Positions 26,505-35,020 of a DNA stretch of 64,000 nucleotides are shown here, one piece after another. Position 1 is the stretch's first letter. Each line of letters opens with the position of its first letter. The DNA lies in contig NZ_FMYQ01000001.1 of assembly GCF_900096975.1 (NCBI RefSeq), forward strand, positions 1 through 64,000. Direction: 5' to 3'. A program made the translations under genes and the position numbers. This DNA comes from Paraburkholderia lycopersici. GTDB taxonomy: Bacteria > Pseudomonadota > Gammaproteobacteria > Burkholderiales > Burkholderiaceae. The notes below the pieces were generated by a model. That model was not told the DNA's origin. It saw only the letters and a list, made by a program, of their open reading frames with translations, and searched no databases.

Positions 26505-28856
26505 ATGAACGGGATCGCCCTGAATGTCGCCGCGACTCACGAGATCGAAGCCGGCTATGTGCTGTTCCCGGCGACCGCCTGCCAGGTGCGGTTCTGGCAC
26601 GAGCAGAAGGCGTCGCCCAAGGCTTCGGCGCTCAACATCGCCTTCCGGCTGCAATTGTCGGGGCCGCTCACTGCCGCGAGCATCGAGCAGGTGCTCGGCG
26701 AACTGGTCGCGCGCCACGAGATCTTGCGCACCGGCTTCGTGATGACGGGTGCGGGGCTGCGCCAGCAGGTCTGGAGCCACGCCCCCTTCCGGCTCGAAGT
26801 GATCGACCTCACCGGATTCGAGGAACAGGCCGCCCTTGACGAGGCCGGGCGCGTCGGCGGCCAGCAGGCCCGCACGCCTTTCGAGCTGTCGTCGCCTTCG
26901 TTCTTCCGGGCCGTGTGGTTGCCGCGGTCGGGCACGCAAGGGGAACTGCAACTGACCTTCCATTCGCTCGTCATGGACGGCTGGTCCTTCGCGATCCTCG
27001 TGCGCGAACTCGTGGAAGGGCTTGCCGCGTTGCGGGCCGGTCACGATCCCGATTACCCTGACGTCGACCTTCATCACGGCGACTACGCGCTGTGGAAGGG
27101 AGAGTTCCTTGCGAGCGGGGCGCTCGATCGCGCTCGCGCCCACTGGCGCCGGGAGCTCCACGAGTTCCGCCGCTTCGACGTTCCCGGCGACCGTGGCAGG
27201 CCGCCGCAGCGCGGCTTCCAGGGCGTCATCCGCTCCATCCTGTTGCCGGGCGCGCTGAGCGAGCGTCTGATCGCGGCCGCCAAGGCGCAAGGCGTGACGC
27301 TCTTCAGCGTCGCGGCGGCCGGCCTCGCGATGGCGCTGCAAGCGGCTACCGGTCAGACCCGGGTCGCCATGGGCACGCAGATGTCGGTGCGGGATCAGCA
27401 GGAACTCGAGGGAGTGATCGGGCCGCTCATCAACACGGTGATTCTTCGCCTCGACGTCGCGCCGGGCAGCACCCTCGCCTCCGTCACGGCGCAGTGCGGC
27501 GCCAAGCTCGGCGACGCCCTCGAACATCTCCACCTCCCGTTCGAAGACATGATGGAGATGGCGGGCGAAGTGCCCGACACGAGCCGGCCGCCGCTGTGCT
27601 CGGTCAATTTCGCCCTGCAACAGAGCTTCGTCGGCATGGGCGACGAGGTTCGCCGCCAGGACTTCGCCGCGACGACCTCGCCCTCCTTCAACGCGGGCGC
27701 GCTCTACGACCTCAACTTCTTCATGGTGCGGCGTCCGGAAGGCTGGCGCATCTCGTGCGAGGGCGATACGGAGCTCTACGACGTCGAGACGATCGACCGG
27801 CATCTGGTCAGGTGGCGCGAGGTGCTGGAAACCGTCGACGTCACGGCGCAGCCGTCGCTCGCGCACGCAGCCGCGCAAGGCACGGCGAAAATCGCAGGAG
27901 GCGCCGGCGCCAGCGGCTTCCTGAGCCAGGCCGAACTGGAGGCGCAAGCCCGCAACGTCGTGCGATTCAACGAGGATGCGCCGGGCACGCCGATCATCGC
28001 GCTCAACAATATCGCGGTGTTCTACGAACTGGCTCAGCAGCTCGGCACCGAACGGCCCATCATCGATATTCCCATGGTGCCGAAAGGGCTTCGGCGCGAG
28101 TTCCCGCTGCGTGCCTTCGAGGACATCGCCGCAGACGCCGTGCGGCTCATCAGACTCGTGCGGCCAGGCGGCCCCTATATCCTCATGGGGCACTGCGTGC
28201 TGGGGGCGATGGCGCTGGAGGCGGCGCATCAGCTCCGGCGCGAGGGCGAAACGGTGGAGCTGGTCATCCTCAACGATTCCTGGGCCCCCGGCTATCGCGA
28301 GTCGATGCCCTGGCATGACCGGCTATTGCGCAAGCTGCAGGTGCGCATGACCGACATTCCGCGCGACTTCCGGCTGGCGAGGCGGGGCGAGATGTCCATG
28401 ATCGACTTCCTCCAGCAGTTTCGGACCGTTCGCTGGCTCCGCCTCACCAAGCTGGCGCTCAAGTTCGGACTGCTCAAGAAAGATGGCTCGGCGGACAGGA
28501 TTGCCGGGAAGATCGACGACAACCTCTGGTACGGTCGACAGATCGGCTATCTGCGCGATCAGCAGTCGCGGTATCGCGCGGCGCGCTATGACGGCGACGT
28601 TCAGCTGTTCCGCAGCGACCAGGCGCTCAAGGGACGGCTGTTCGCGTGGGACATGGGATGGAACGAAGTGGCCGCGGACAAGCTGGTGGTCACCGCCGTT
28701 CCGGGCATGCACAACCAGATGTTCCGGTCGGCCGGCGCCGCCGTCATGGGCAAGCAGTTGCACGATCGCCTCGCGCAAATAGAAACGGATTGCAACGTAG
28801 CGGCCAAGGGCGAGCAAGACGCTCCCGCAGCTTCCCTAAAACACGCCAGCGCCTGA
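26505..28856 (+). CDS. Condensation-thioesterase protein with Cys nucleophile, 783 aa
   Basis: Two domains, no adenylation and no carrier site. The condensation domain (about 15-450) has FHSLVMDGWS, so the second His of the HHxxxDG motif, the catalytic one, is kept. The thioesterase (about 480-780) has MGHCVLG, with Cys564 in place of the usual Ser. With Asp591, 27 residues later as in the surfactin thioesterase, and His736 in PGMH it completes a triad. It should take the chain from PCP2 of the preceding synthase, join it to an unknown amine or alcohol, or act within the chain, and release it. Cys thioesterases are uncommon; the one in obafluorin synthesis closes a beta-lactone. The start lies four bases after the NRPS stop, with GGAGGGAG upstream. 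Confidence 0.92.
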   Translation: MNGIALNVAATHEIEAGYVLFPATACQVRFWHEQKASPKASALNIAFRLQLSGPLTAASIEQVLGELVARHEILRTGFVMTGAGLRQQVWSHAPFRLEVIDLTGFEEQAALDEAGRVGGQQARTPFELSSPSFFRAVWLPRSGTQGELQLTFHSLVMDGWSFAILVRELVEGLAALRAGHDPDYPDVDLHHGDYALWKGEFLASGALDRARAHWRRELHEFRRFDVPGDRGRPPQRGFQGVIRSILLPGALSERLIAAAKAQGVTLFSVAAAGLAMALQAATGQTRVAMGTQMSVRDQQELEGVIGPLINTVILRLDVAPGSTLASVTAQCGAKLGDALEHLHLPFEDMMEMAGEVPDTSRPPLCSVNFALQQSFVGMGDEVRRQDFAATTSPSFNAGALYDLNFFMVRRPEGWRISCEGDTELYDVETIDRHLVRWREVLETVDVTAQPSLAHAAAQGTAKIAGGAGASGFLSQAELEAQARNVVRFNEDAPGTPIIALNNIAVFYELAQQLGTERPIIDIPMVPKGLRREFPLRAFEDIAADAVRLIRLVRPGGPYILMGHCVLGAMALEAAHQLRREGETVELVILNDSWAPGYRESMPWHDRLLRKLQVRMTDIPRDFRLARRGEMSMIDFLQQFRTVRWLRLTKLALKFGLLKKDGSADRIAGKIDDNLWYGRQIGYLRDQQSRYRAARYDGDVQLFRSDQALKGRLFAWDMGWNEVAADKLVVTAVPGMHNQMFRSAGAAVMGKQLHDRLAQIETDCNVAAKGEQDAPAASLKHASA

Positions 28857-28969
28857 CGCCATTGCCGTGACCATGCGTGACATGTGCGTTAGCGCCGTCA
28901 TGCATGGCATGGATGGAGTCGCGCCTCGAGGACCGGGCGTCAAAGGCGTCACGACAGGGTAAATGGCCT

Positions 28970-30190
28970 ATGTCCCGTTCGCGTAAAGTCCTGCTGGTCG
29001 CACTTTTCGGTGTACTGACCGTGGCCGGCCTTTTTGCCAGACTGGCCGTTCCCGGTCTCTTTCGCCGCCCGCCCGCCGCCGTCGCGGCCGCGGCGGAACG
29101 GCCATCCGGACCGATACGATTTGCCGTGCTCGGCGATTCCGACAGCCAGTCCTACCATGACACGCTGATGCTGGGAGATCCGGGCATGCGAGGAGGCCAG
29201 CGGCGCGCGACTACCTGGCAGTGGACCGAGGTCCTGGCCCAGTTGCGCGGAGACCAGCTCGATCCCGGCAAATGGGGGGCGTGGGGAACCGGCAAATATC
29301 GCGCGCTTGTCGGCGAGGCTTTCGGCTCTCTCGCGCGCACGCCGCCCAAGGACGACTACCGCTACAACTTCGCGATCAGCGGCGCGACCTGCGGCCAGTT
29401 GATGGGGCAATCGGAGCGCCAGGCCATTCGTCTCGTCGATTTGATGGACACGGAACCCGAGGCGTGGAGAGGCGGCATCGTACTGATCCAGATCGGCGGC
29501 AACGACGTCGGCGGCCACGACGTGCTCGACGAACTGTCCCGCGATCGACATGCTCCGCGCCCCACGGCCCTGGTCGACGCCTGCATCAAGTCGATCGGTG
29601 AAGCCGTCGCGCTGATCCGCAAGAATCACCCGGATACCTATGTCGTACTCGTGGGGGTGGGCAGCAACGCGGATTGGTCGGGCGAGTTCGGCAGCTGGCA
29701 ATCGGCCAGCGAGATAGCCAATATCGACGCCGGCATCGACCGCTTCAACACTGGCTTGCGCAAGCTTGCCGCGGCCGATCGCCATGTCTACTTTCTCGAC
29801 TATCGCGCATGGTTCAGAAGCCTTTGGGGCGAACGCGACGATCAAGGCCGCCCGGCTTACAGGACGGTGCGTCTCTCGCCGGGCTGGGCAATCACCAATA
29901 CTTCCGGCGACGATCCGCACAACGCCGTTCTTGCAGACAGTCATGCCGGCGTGGTGTGGAATACGCTTTGGGCGCAGCACCTCGTCGCTTCGCTGAATGC
30001 CGCGTTCGCGTTGCATGTCAAGCCGGTCACGGACGCCGAAGTCGTCGACTTTCTGCGGCCAAGCTTCGAAGCCGCCGACATGACATCGGCGTCCAGCCAC
30101 GAACGGATCAAGCCGGCCGGTCCATTGCGGGTAAACGCCGAATTCGCCGTGGATGTTCGTCAACGCACATCTGGCCAACAGGCGCGCTAG
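28970..30190 (+). CDS. Membrane-anchored SGNH/GDSL hydrolase, 406 aa
   Basis: A single hydrophobic segment near residues 8-28 should anchor the protein with its catalytic domain outside the inner membrane. The SGNH blocks are present: GDSDSQ with Ser57, SGATCG (block II Gly), IGGND at 175-179 (block III Asn) and DDPH at 314-317 (Asp and His). Such enzymes are esterases or, in envelope pathways, acyl-group transferases or deacetylases. Its place between the C-TE gene and a dioxygenase suggests processing of the NRPS product, or of a surface glycan carrying it. The start at 28970 is preferred because the membrane anchor follows at once; the longer frame adds 31 residues. Confidence 0.82.
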   Translation: MSRSRKVLLVALFGVLTVAGLFARLAVPGLFRRPPAAVAAAAERPSGPIRFAVLGDSDSQSYHDTLMLGDPGMRGGQRRATTWQWTEVLAQLRGDQLDPGKWGAWGTGKYRALVGEAFGSLARTPPKDDYRYNFAISGATCGQLMGQSERQAIRLVDLMDTEPEAWRGGIVLIQIGGNDVGGHDVLDELSRDRHAPRPTALVDACIKSIGEAVALIRKNHPDTYVVLVGVGSNADWSGEFGSWQSASEIANIDAGIDRFNTGLRKLAAADRHVYFLDYRAWFRSLWGERDDQGRPAYRTVRLSPGWAITNTSGDDPHNAVLADSHAGVVWNTLWAQHLVASLNAAFALHVKPVTDAEVVDFLRPSFEAADMTSASSHERIKPAGPLRVNAEFAVDVRQRTSGQQAR

Positions 30191-30230
30191 TAGCCTGCAG
30201 GCAGTGTCCTCCAACCTACGAAGGTGTGCC

Positions 30231-31217
30231 ATGTCTGTGACTAGCGATGCTACGGTGTTGGCCGATCCGTCACGCCAACTGAACGCAGACGACAGGATTC
30301 TGCACGCTTGCAATCCGGAATTCAAAGACAACTTCAATCTTCGTCCATTCAAGTTCAATCACATATTGCATCAGAGCGGCTTGTTCGAGATTCCCAGAAT
30401 CGTCGAAGTCGCGCAGCGGATGCTCGAAAAAAATGGCAATGTCTGCGCCATTAACTTCAAGAATGGCTCGCTCGATACGAAGTTCAGCGCCATGCCGCAT
30501 AGCAAGCGTCTGACCGAGGCATTTTCGCGCGTCGGCGAAAACGACTCGTGGATCAAGCTGACTCAGGCGCAGCTTTATGACGCCGATTATGCTCACGTCC
30601 TCGATACGATTACGTCCGAGCTCGAGGAGTTGTCCGATTTCCCGCTGCGCACGGACATGACCCTCGTCACGATGACCCTGTTAATCACGTCGCCGAACGT
30701 CTCGACGCCCTTCCATATCGATCACGAAACCAACTTCCTCTTCCAGTTGCAGGGCTCGAAGGACGTATGTCTCTTCCCTGCGACCGACCGCGAGCTGGTG
30801 CCGGACCAGGAGGTCGAACGTTACTACGCTGGCAACTTCGAAGCTGCGCGCTATCGCCGTGAAATGCAGAATCGCGGGACCATCTTTCGGCTCTCGCCGG
30901 GAGAAGTGGTGCATCATCCGTCGTTGGCGCCGCACTGGGTCAAGAACGACGACAATATCTCGGTGAGTATCAGCATCAATTACTGCATGAAATCCATCGA
31001 GGAACGCGCGAGGGTTTATCAGGCCAATTACGTTTTGCGCATGATGGGCCTGAAGCCGTTGCCGCCAGGCGTTTCGCCGCTGCGCGACAGCTTGAAAAGA
31101 AAAGTCATCTCGACGCTGGAACACCGCAATCCGAAGACGTTCTCCGATGTCGTCCACGCGCCGGTGACGAGATTGAAATCACCGCTGAATGCCGTCCGGC
31201 GGCTGGTCAAACGCTGA
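30231..31217 (+). CDS. JmjC/cupin-like Fe(II) dioxygenase, 328 aa
   Basis: The carboxy half has the double-stranded beta-helix pattern of 2-oxoglutarate hydroxylases: STPFHIDHETNFLFQLQG with His162 and Asp164, LFP, then PGEVVHHPSLAPHWVKN with His235, giving a HxD...H iron site. Proteins of this type hydroxylate amino-acid side chains, free or on carrier proteins. Beside an NRPS with a Val-like site, beta-hydroxylation of a residue is a reasonable guess but cannot be proved. GAAGG stands before the ATG at 30231, forty bases after the SGNH stop, so it is probably the last gene of the NRPS transcript. Confidence 0.8.
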   Translation: MSVTSDATVLADPSRQLNADDRILHACNPEFKDNFNLRPFKFNHILHQSGLFEIPRIVEVAQRMLEKNGNVCAINFKNGSLDTKFSAMPHSKRLTEAFSRVGENDSWIKLTQAQLYDADYAHVLDTITSELEELSDFPLRTDMTLVTMTLLITSPNVSTPFHIDHETNFLFQLQGSKDVCLFPATDRELVPDQEVERYYAGNFEAARYRREMQNRGTIFRLSPGEVVHHPSLAPHWVKNDDNISVSISINYCMKSIEERARVYQANYVLRMMGLKPLPPGVSPLRDSLKRKVISTLEHRNPKTFSDVVHAPVTRLKSPLNAVRRLVKR

Positions 31218-31309
31218 ACCGATAACCTGCCGGCATCGATTCCTGTCGCGCGTAACAGGCCTCGCGGTCATGGCGAGCGAGTCAACTGCGGCATCTTCGC
31301 GAGGTAAAC

Positions 31310-32392
31310 ATGAACTATGTCGCCCGCCCTCACTTTCTGGTTCCGGAAACGCTTCTGAGGGAAGCGCCAGCCTCGCCGGCAGCAGCGCGCGACACGACCG
31401 CCCGGTCCAATCCTTCGCCGGCAGAGGCCGCCGAGATTGGCCAACCCTGCCTCCTCTCGCTCGTCGTGCCGTTCTATAACGAAGAGGAGATGATCGGGGC
31501 ATTTTTCAGCGCGGTCATTCCCGTGCTCGAAACGATCGACGGAACCCGGTTCGAAATCGTCTGCGTCAACGACGGCAGCCGCGATGGCACGCTGCGCATG
31601 CTCATAGGCATGTCGAAAGAAGATAGCCGCATTCGCGTAATCGATCTGACGCGCAATTTCGGCAAGGAAGCCGCGCTGTCGGCAGGCCTCGACGAAGCTC
31701 GCGGCGCCATTGTGATCCCTTTCGATGCCGACCTGCAGGACCCGCCCGGAATAATTCCGTTACTGGTGGAGAAATGGCGGGAAGGCTATGATGTCGTGGT
31801 CGCCAAACGCGTCAGCCGACTCACGGACTCCTTCCTGAAGCGCCAGACCGCGGCGATTTTCTACCGGATACACAATTCGATGTGCGATACGAAAATCCCG
31901 GAAAACGTGGGCGATTTCCGTTTGATTACAAGAGAGGTCGTGGACGCGCTCAAACAGCTCCCCGAAACACGCCGCTTCATGAAGGGCCTGTTCGCCTGGG
32001 TGGGCTACCGGACCGCAGTCGTCGATTACGTGCGCGAGCCTCGCCTCGCCGGCAGGTCGAAGTTTTCCGGCTGGAAACTGTGGAACTTCGCTCTCGAGGG
32101 CTTCACCAGTTTCAGCACGCTGCCGCTTCGCGTGTGGACGTACGTCGGCAGCTTCGTGGCGCTGGGCGCATTTCTGTATGCATCGTTCCTCATCGTGCGA
32201 ACCCTGATTCAAGGCGTCGCCGTGCCCGGCTACGCTTCACTGATCTCGGCCGTCCTCCTGCTCGGCGGCGTGCAACTGATCGGAATAGGCGTACTCGGCG
32301 AATACATCGGCCGCATCTACTACGAGTCGAAGAACCGGCCGGTTTACCTGATCCGCAGCCGCTACCAATCTGCGGGCGCCAACGATGCCTGA
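31310..32392 (+). CDS. GtrB-like polyprenyl-phosphate glycosyltransferase, 360 aa
   Basis: A GT2 enzyme of the bactoprenol glucosyltransferase/dolichol-phosphate mannose synthase type, which moves a sugar from a nucleotide to undecaprenyl phosphate on the cytoplasmic face. Motifs: LSLVVPFYNEEEMI near 49-62, NDGSRDGT, FDADLQDPP (metal site) and GRSKFSGWKL before two carboxy-terminal membrane segments, ending in GVLGEYIGRIYYE as in GtrB. The first 45 residues are an unusual Ala/Pro-rich extension, but GAGGT five bases before the ATG supports this start. It overlaps gtrA by eight bases. Confidence 0.9.
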   Translation: MNYVARPHFLVPETLLREAPASPAAARDTTARSNPSPAEAAEIGQPCLLSLVVPFYNEEEMIGAFFSAVIPVLETIDGTRFEIVCVNDGSRDGTLRMLIGMSKEDSRIRVIDLTRNFGKEAALSAGLDEARGAIVIPFDADLQDPPGIIPLLVEKWREGYDVVVAKRVSRLTDSFLKRQTAAIFYRIHNSMCDTKIPENVGDFRLITREVVDALKQLPETRRFMKGLFAWVGYRTAVVDYVREPRLAGRSKFSGWKLWNFALEGFTSFSTLPLRVWTYVGSFVALGAFLYASFLIVRTLIQGVAVPGYASLISAVLLLGGVQLIGIGVLGEYIGRIYYESKNRPVYLIRSRYQSAGANDA

Positions 32393-32858
32393 TCTGCGAG
32401 CGGCGCGAAGATTCGCGGTCTATGCGGGCGTCGGCGCAATGGGTACCGCCGCGCAGTATGCGGTTCTGATTGCGATGGTTCGCACGGGCTGGGCTTCTCC
32501 GGCCCTCAGTTCGATGGCCGGGGCGAGTGTCGGCGCAATCGTCAACTACGGTCTCAACCGCCGGATCACGTTCCGTAGCAACAGCAATCCTCTGTCGACG
32601 GCGCCGAAGTTTGCCATTATCGCCTTGCTCGGCGTGCTGACGAACGGCGTGTGCATGAAGTTCTTCGTGAACAGCCTTGGGTTGAACTATCTGATTGCAC
32701 AACTGGTTACGACCGCCCTCGTTCTCGGCTTGACCTATCTGCTCAACTCGATGTGGACGTTCAATGAACAGGAGCGCGGCTCTGCGGCGGCCTCCGGCGC
32801 GTCCATCGCCACCCAGGGCACCAAGGTCCCGTCGTCCGGCGACGCATCGCCGTCCTGA
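32385..32858 (+). CDS. GtrA-family flippase-like protein, 157 aa
   Basis: Four hydrophobic segments with the GtrA pattern (GTAAQYAVL, NYGLNRRITF, YLLNSMWTF), followed by a polar Ser/Ala-rich tail of 30 residues. Coupled by an eight-base overlap to the GtrB-like gene, it should bring the polyprenyl-linked sugar to the periplasmic face. With the GT-C protein at 33199 this repeats the gtrA-gtrB-gtrC logic of O-antigen glucosylation, though the gene order here is B-A-C. It differs from the GtrA protein at 8201. Confidence 0.88.
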   Translation: MPDLRAARRFAVYAGVGAMGTAAQYAVLIAMVRTGWASPALSSMAGASVGAIVNYGLNRRITFRSNSNPLSTAPKFAIIALLGVLTNGVCMKFFVNSLGLNYLIAQLVTTALVLGLTYLLNSMWTFNEQERGSAAASGASIATQGTKVPSSGDASPS

Positions 32859-33198
32859 ACGCTGCCGCTCGATCGGAACGCAAACTAGCGCCTGAGCCGG
32901 AAGCCCCGCCTCGAATCCTCGTGCGGCCACGCGTATCCCGTTCGATAAAAGGCGTTGTCCAACGCACAGAGCGGTTAGCGCTCGCCCGCTACATTCGTCG
33001 CGTGACCTGCCTGTGCGGGGACATGCGAGGCGTTCGAACGTCATGTGCCGCGACGGACGCGCCGGCGCCAATACCTCGACCGGTATGGGGCGTTAAGCGC
33101 AGTTAATGGCAGTTGATGGCCCCTCTTGCCGATCGGACCACAGGGCGGGCTGATTCCCTGAGCTACGGTTTTTCCGGCTGTAAACGTGGGGGTGCTAA
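32859..33198. other. Intergenic region, 340 bases
   Basis: No gene seen. It contains a direct repeat of 10 bases (GCAGTTAATG at 33099 and GCAGTTGATG at 33109), which could be a regulator site for the GT-C gene. The shared upstream element is absent. Confidence 0.45.
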
Positions 33199-34965
33199 AT
33201 GGCAATAAAATGGCCGCTGGCGAATATACATCTCGTCCTTTCCTGGATCGTCATCGGCATACTCGGGATGGTCGAGGGAATTTATGGGCGGACGCAATAT
33301 TATGGCGACTGGATATCCTATCTGAATGTCAGTTGGGCCGTCACGCACATCGATTGGCGAGAAATTTTCAACCCCTTCTGGAACCCTGGATATCCCGCAT
33401 TGGTTGCCGCGGGGCGGGCGCTGGCCGCCCCCACGCCGGAAGGCGAGTGGTACGCGATAACGGTCGTGAACTGGATGATCTATCTGCTCGCCTATGCATC
33501 ATGGCGTGGTCTGATCCGCAATGCCCTCGCGCTGTATTGGCCTGGTTCGCTTGCGCTGGCCCTGCATCCATTTACGATCTGGATCGGGGTTTGCGTTTTT
33601 CTTGGCGCCGGCCTGGCGCTTGACCCGGTTTCGGCAGTGTGCCCGGACTTGCTCGTGACCACGGGCTTTCTGCTTGGCTCGAGTCTGCTTCTATCGCTAA
33701 TCCGGCGGCGGGACATAGTGACAGCGACGTTGCTCGGTCTGGTACTGGGTCTCGGTATTTGGGTGAAAGGAGTATTCACTCCGTTTTCTTGCCTGTTCAT
33801 TCTCACCCTTTTCATCTATTGCTGCGCGAGGGGCGGCTTGTGGCGGCCATTCGGCGTGGCCACGGGCGTCTTCGGGCTTTTCTTTGCCACCTATGTCGCC
33901 GGGATCTCATGGTCCTATGGCGAATTGACCCTGGGCGCCTCCGGCGCGTTGAATGTCCCCTGGCACGTGAACGAGCTGCCTCACCTTACCAATTGGCAAG
34001 GCGGACCGGAGCAGTTCGGCCGGCCCATCCATCCAACCAGTCAGCTTGTAGCGGGCTTGCCGGCGTTCGGCTTTGGAACGCCTTTCCACACGACCTACCC
34101 GCCCTATAACGACGTCGCTTACTGGTACAAAGGCTTCCGGTCATTCTTCAGCCTGAAGCTCGAATTAATAGCCATGGGCCGGTCGTTGTGGAGCTTGCAG
34201 CAGATAATCAGGCAGCACCCGATCGTACTCGCGGTTGCCGTGGCTTTCTTGCCCATCCTCGTCAACCGGTCATGGCGCGCGTCGCTGGCCAGAATAACGA
34301 TCCGCACCTGGCCATTGCTGTTGCCGACCGTGGGAGGCTTTGGCACATATTTTCTCGTCCACGTCGAAGAGCGCTATCTCAGTGCGTTCATCATGATCGT
34401 GGCGCTTCTGTCCTGGGCGCCGTTAATAGACGTGACGCTGCCTTCCCGTCGCATGCTCGCCACGGCTCTCGTCATGATCTATGGCGCAGGTGCCGTCGCA
34501 GAACTTGCGGTTACCGATGCGCCTTCGGTCGAGGCAGCGATTCACCGCGCGGACTTTCACGACGACCCGCGATGGCGGCTCGCCAATGCGCTTACTGCCT
34601 CGGGGTTACGGCCCGGCGACGCGGTGGCCGTTATCCGCGATACCGCTCCGACTGTCAGGGTCAGTTGGGCCTATGTGTCACGCTTGCGCATCGTCGCCGA
34701 GTTCGGCGGTCTCCCGTACCGTATCGAGCCCCAGGATCGCAACCGCTTCGACCGTAAGGACGAAATCCTCTGGCCGGATTTTAGCGAAATGTTCTGGACG
34801 CAGCTTACGCCGCAGCAGCGTGACCAGGTGATGAAGGCGTTCTCCCGAAGCGGCGCACGAGCGGTCGTGTCGCTAACGATGCCGAAAACGCCGTCCGATC
34901 CTGGCTGGGTGCAACTGAAGGGAACATCCGCGTGGCTTTATAGGTTTGCCGATACGGCCAAATAG
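33199..34965 (+). CDS. GT-C-type polytopic membrane protein, 588 aa
   Basis: About ten to twelve hydrophobic segments and a soluble carboxy-terminal domain of some 140 residues. The first periplasmic loop has YYGDWISYLNVSWA followed by FNPFWNPGYP, an acidic-loop arrangement typical of GT-C enzymes that use polyprenyl-phosphate sugars. Downstream of the GtrB and GtrA genes it probably plays the GtrC role, transferring the sugar to an envelope acceptor. GGGGGTG stands before the ATG at 33199. No closer family can be named by eye. It converges on the exopolysaccharide operon. Confidence 0.78.
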   Translation: MAIKWPLANIHLVLSWIVIGILGMVEGIYGRTQYYGDWISYLNVSWAVTHIDWREIFNPFWNPGYPALVAAGRALAAPTPEGEWYAITVVNWMIYLLAYASWRGLIRNALALYWPGSLALALHPFTIWIGVCVFLGAGLALDPVSAVCPDLLVTTGFLLGSSLLLSLIRRRDIVTATLLGLVLGLGIWVKGVFTPFSCLFILTLFIYCCARGGLWRPFGVATGVFGLFFATYVAGISWSYGELTLGASGALNVPWHVNELPHLTNWQGGPEQFGRPIHPTSQLVAGLPAFGFGTPFHTTYPPYNDVAYWYKGFRSFFSLKLELIAMGRSLWSLQQIIRQHPIVLAVAVAFLPILVNRSWRASLARITIRTWPLLLPTVGGFGTYFLVHVEERYLSAFIMIVALLSWAPLIDVTLPSRRMLATALVMIYGAGAVAELAVTDAPSVEAAIHRADFHDDPRWRLANALTASGLRPGDAVAVIRDTAPTVRVSWAYVSRLRIVAEFGGLPYRIEPQDRNRFDRKDEILWPDFSEMFWTQLTPQQRDQVMKAFSRSGARAVVSLTMPKTPSDPGWVQLKGTSAWLYRFADTAK

Positions 34966-35020
34966 CGCAAGGAACGCAGACGTCCGGTCCCCGGCATCGT
35001 ATCCGGCGCGACTTGAGCGC

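Noticed and set aside
21981-28316. Very long open frame on the strand opposite the NRPS and C-TE genes
   Set aside because: A GC-rich shadow: no ribosome site, very high Arg/Glu/Asp/His content without domains, and it lies fully opposite proven synthase domains.
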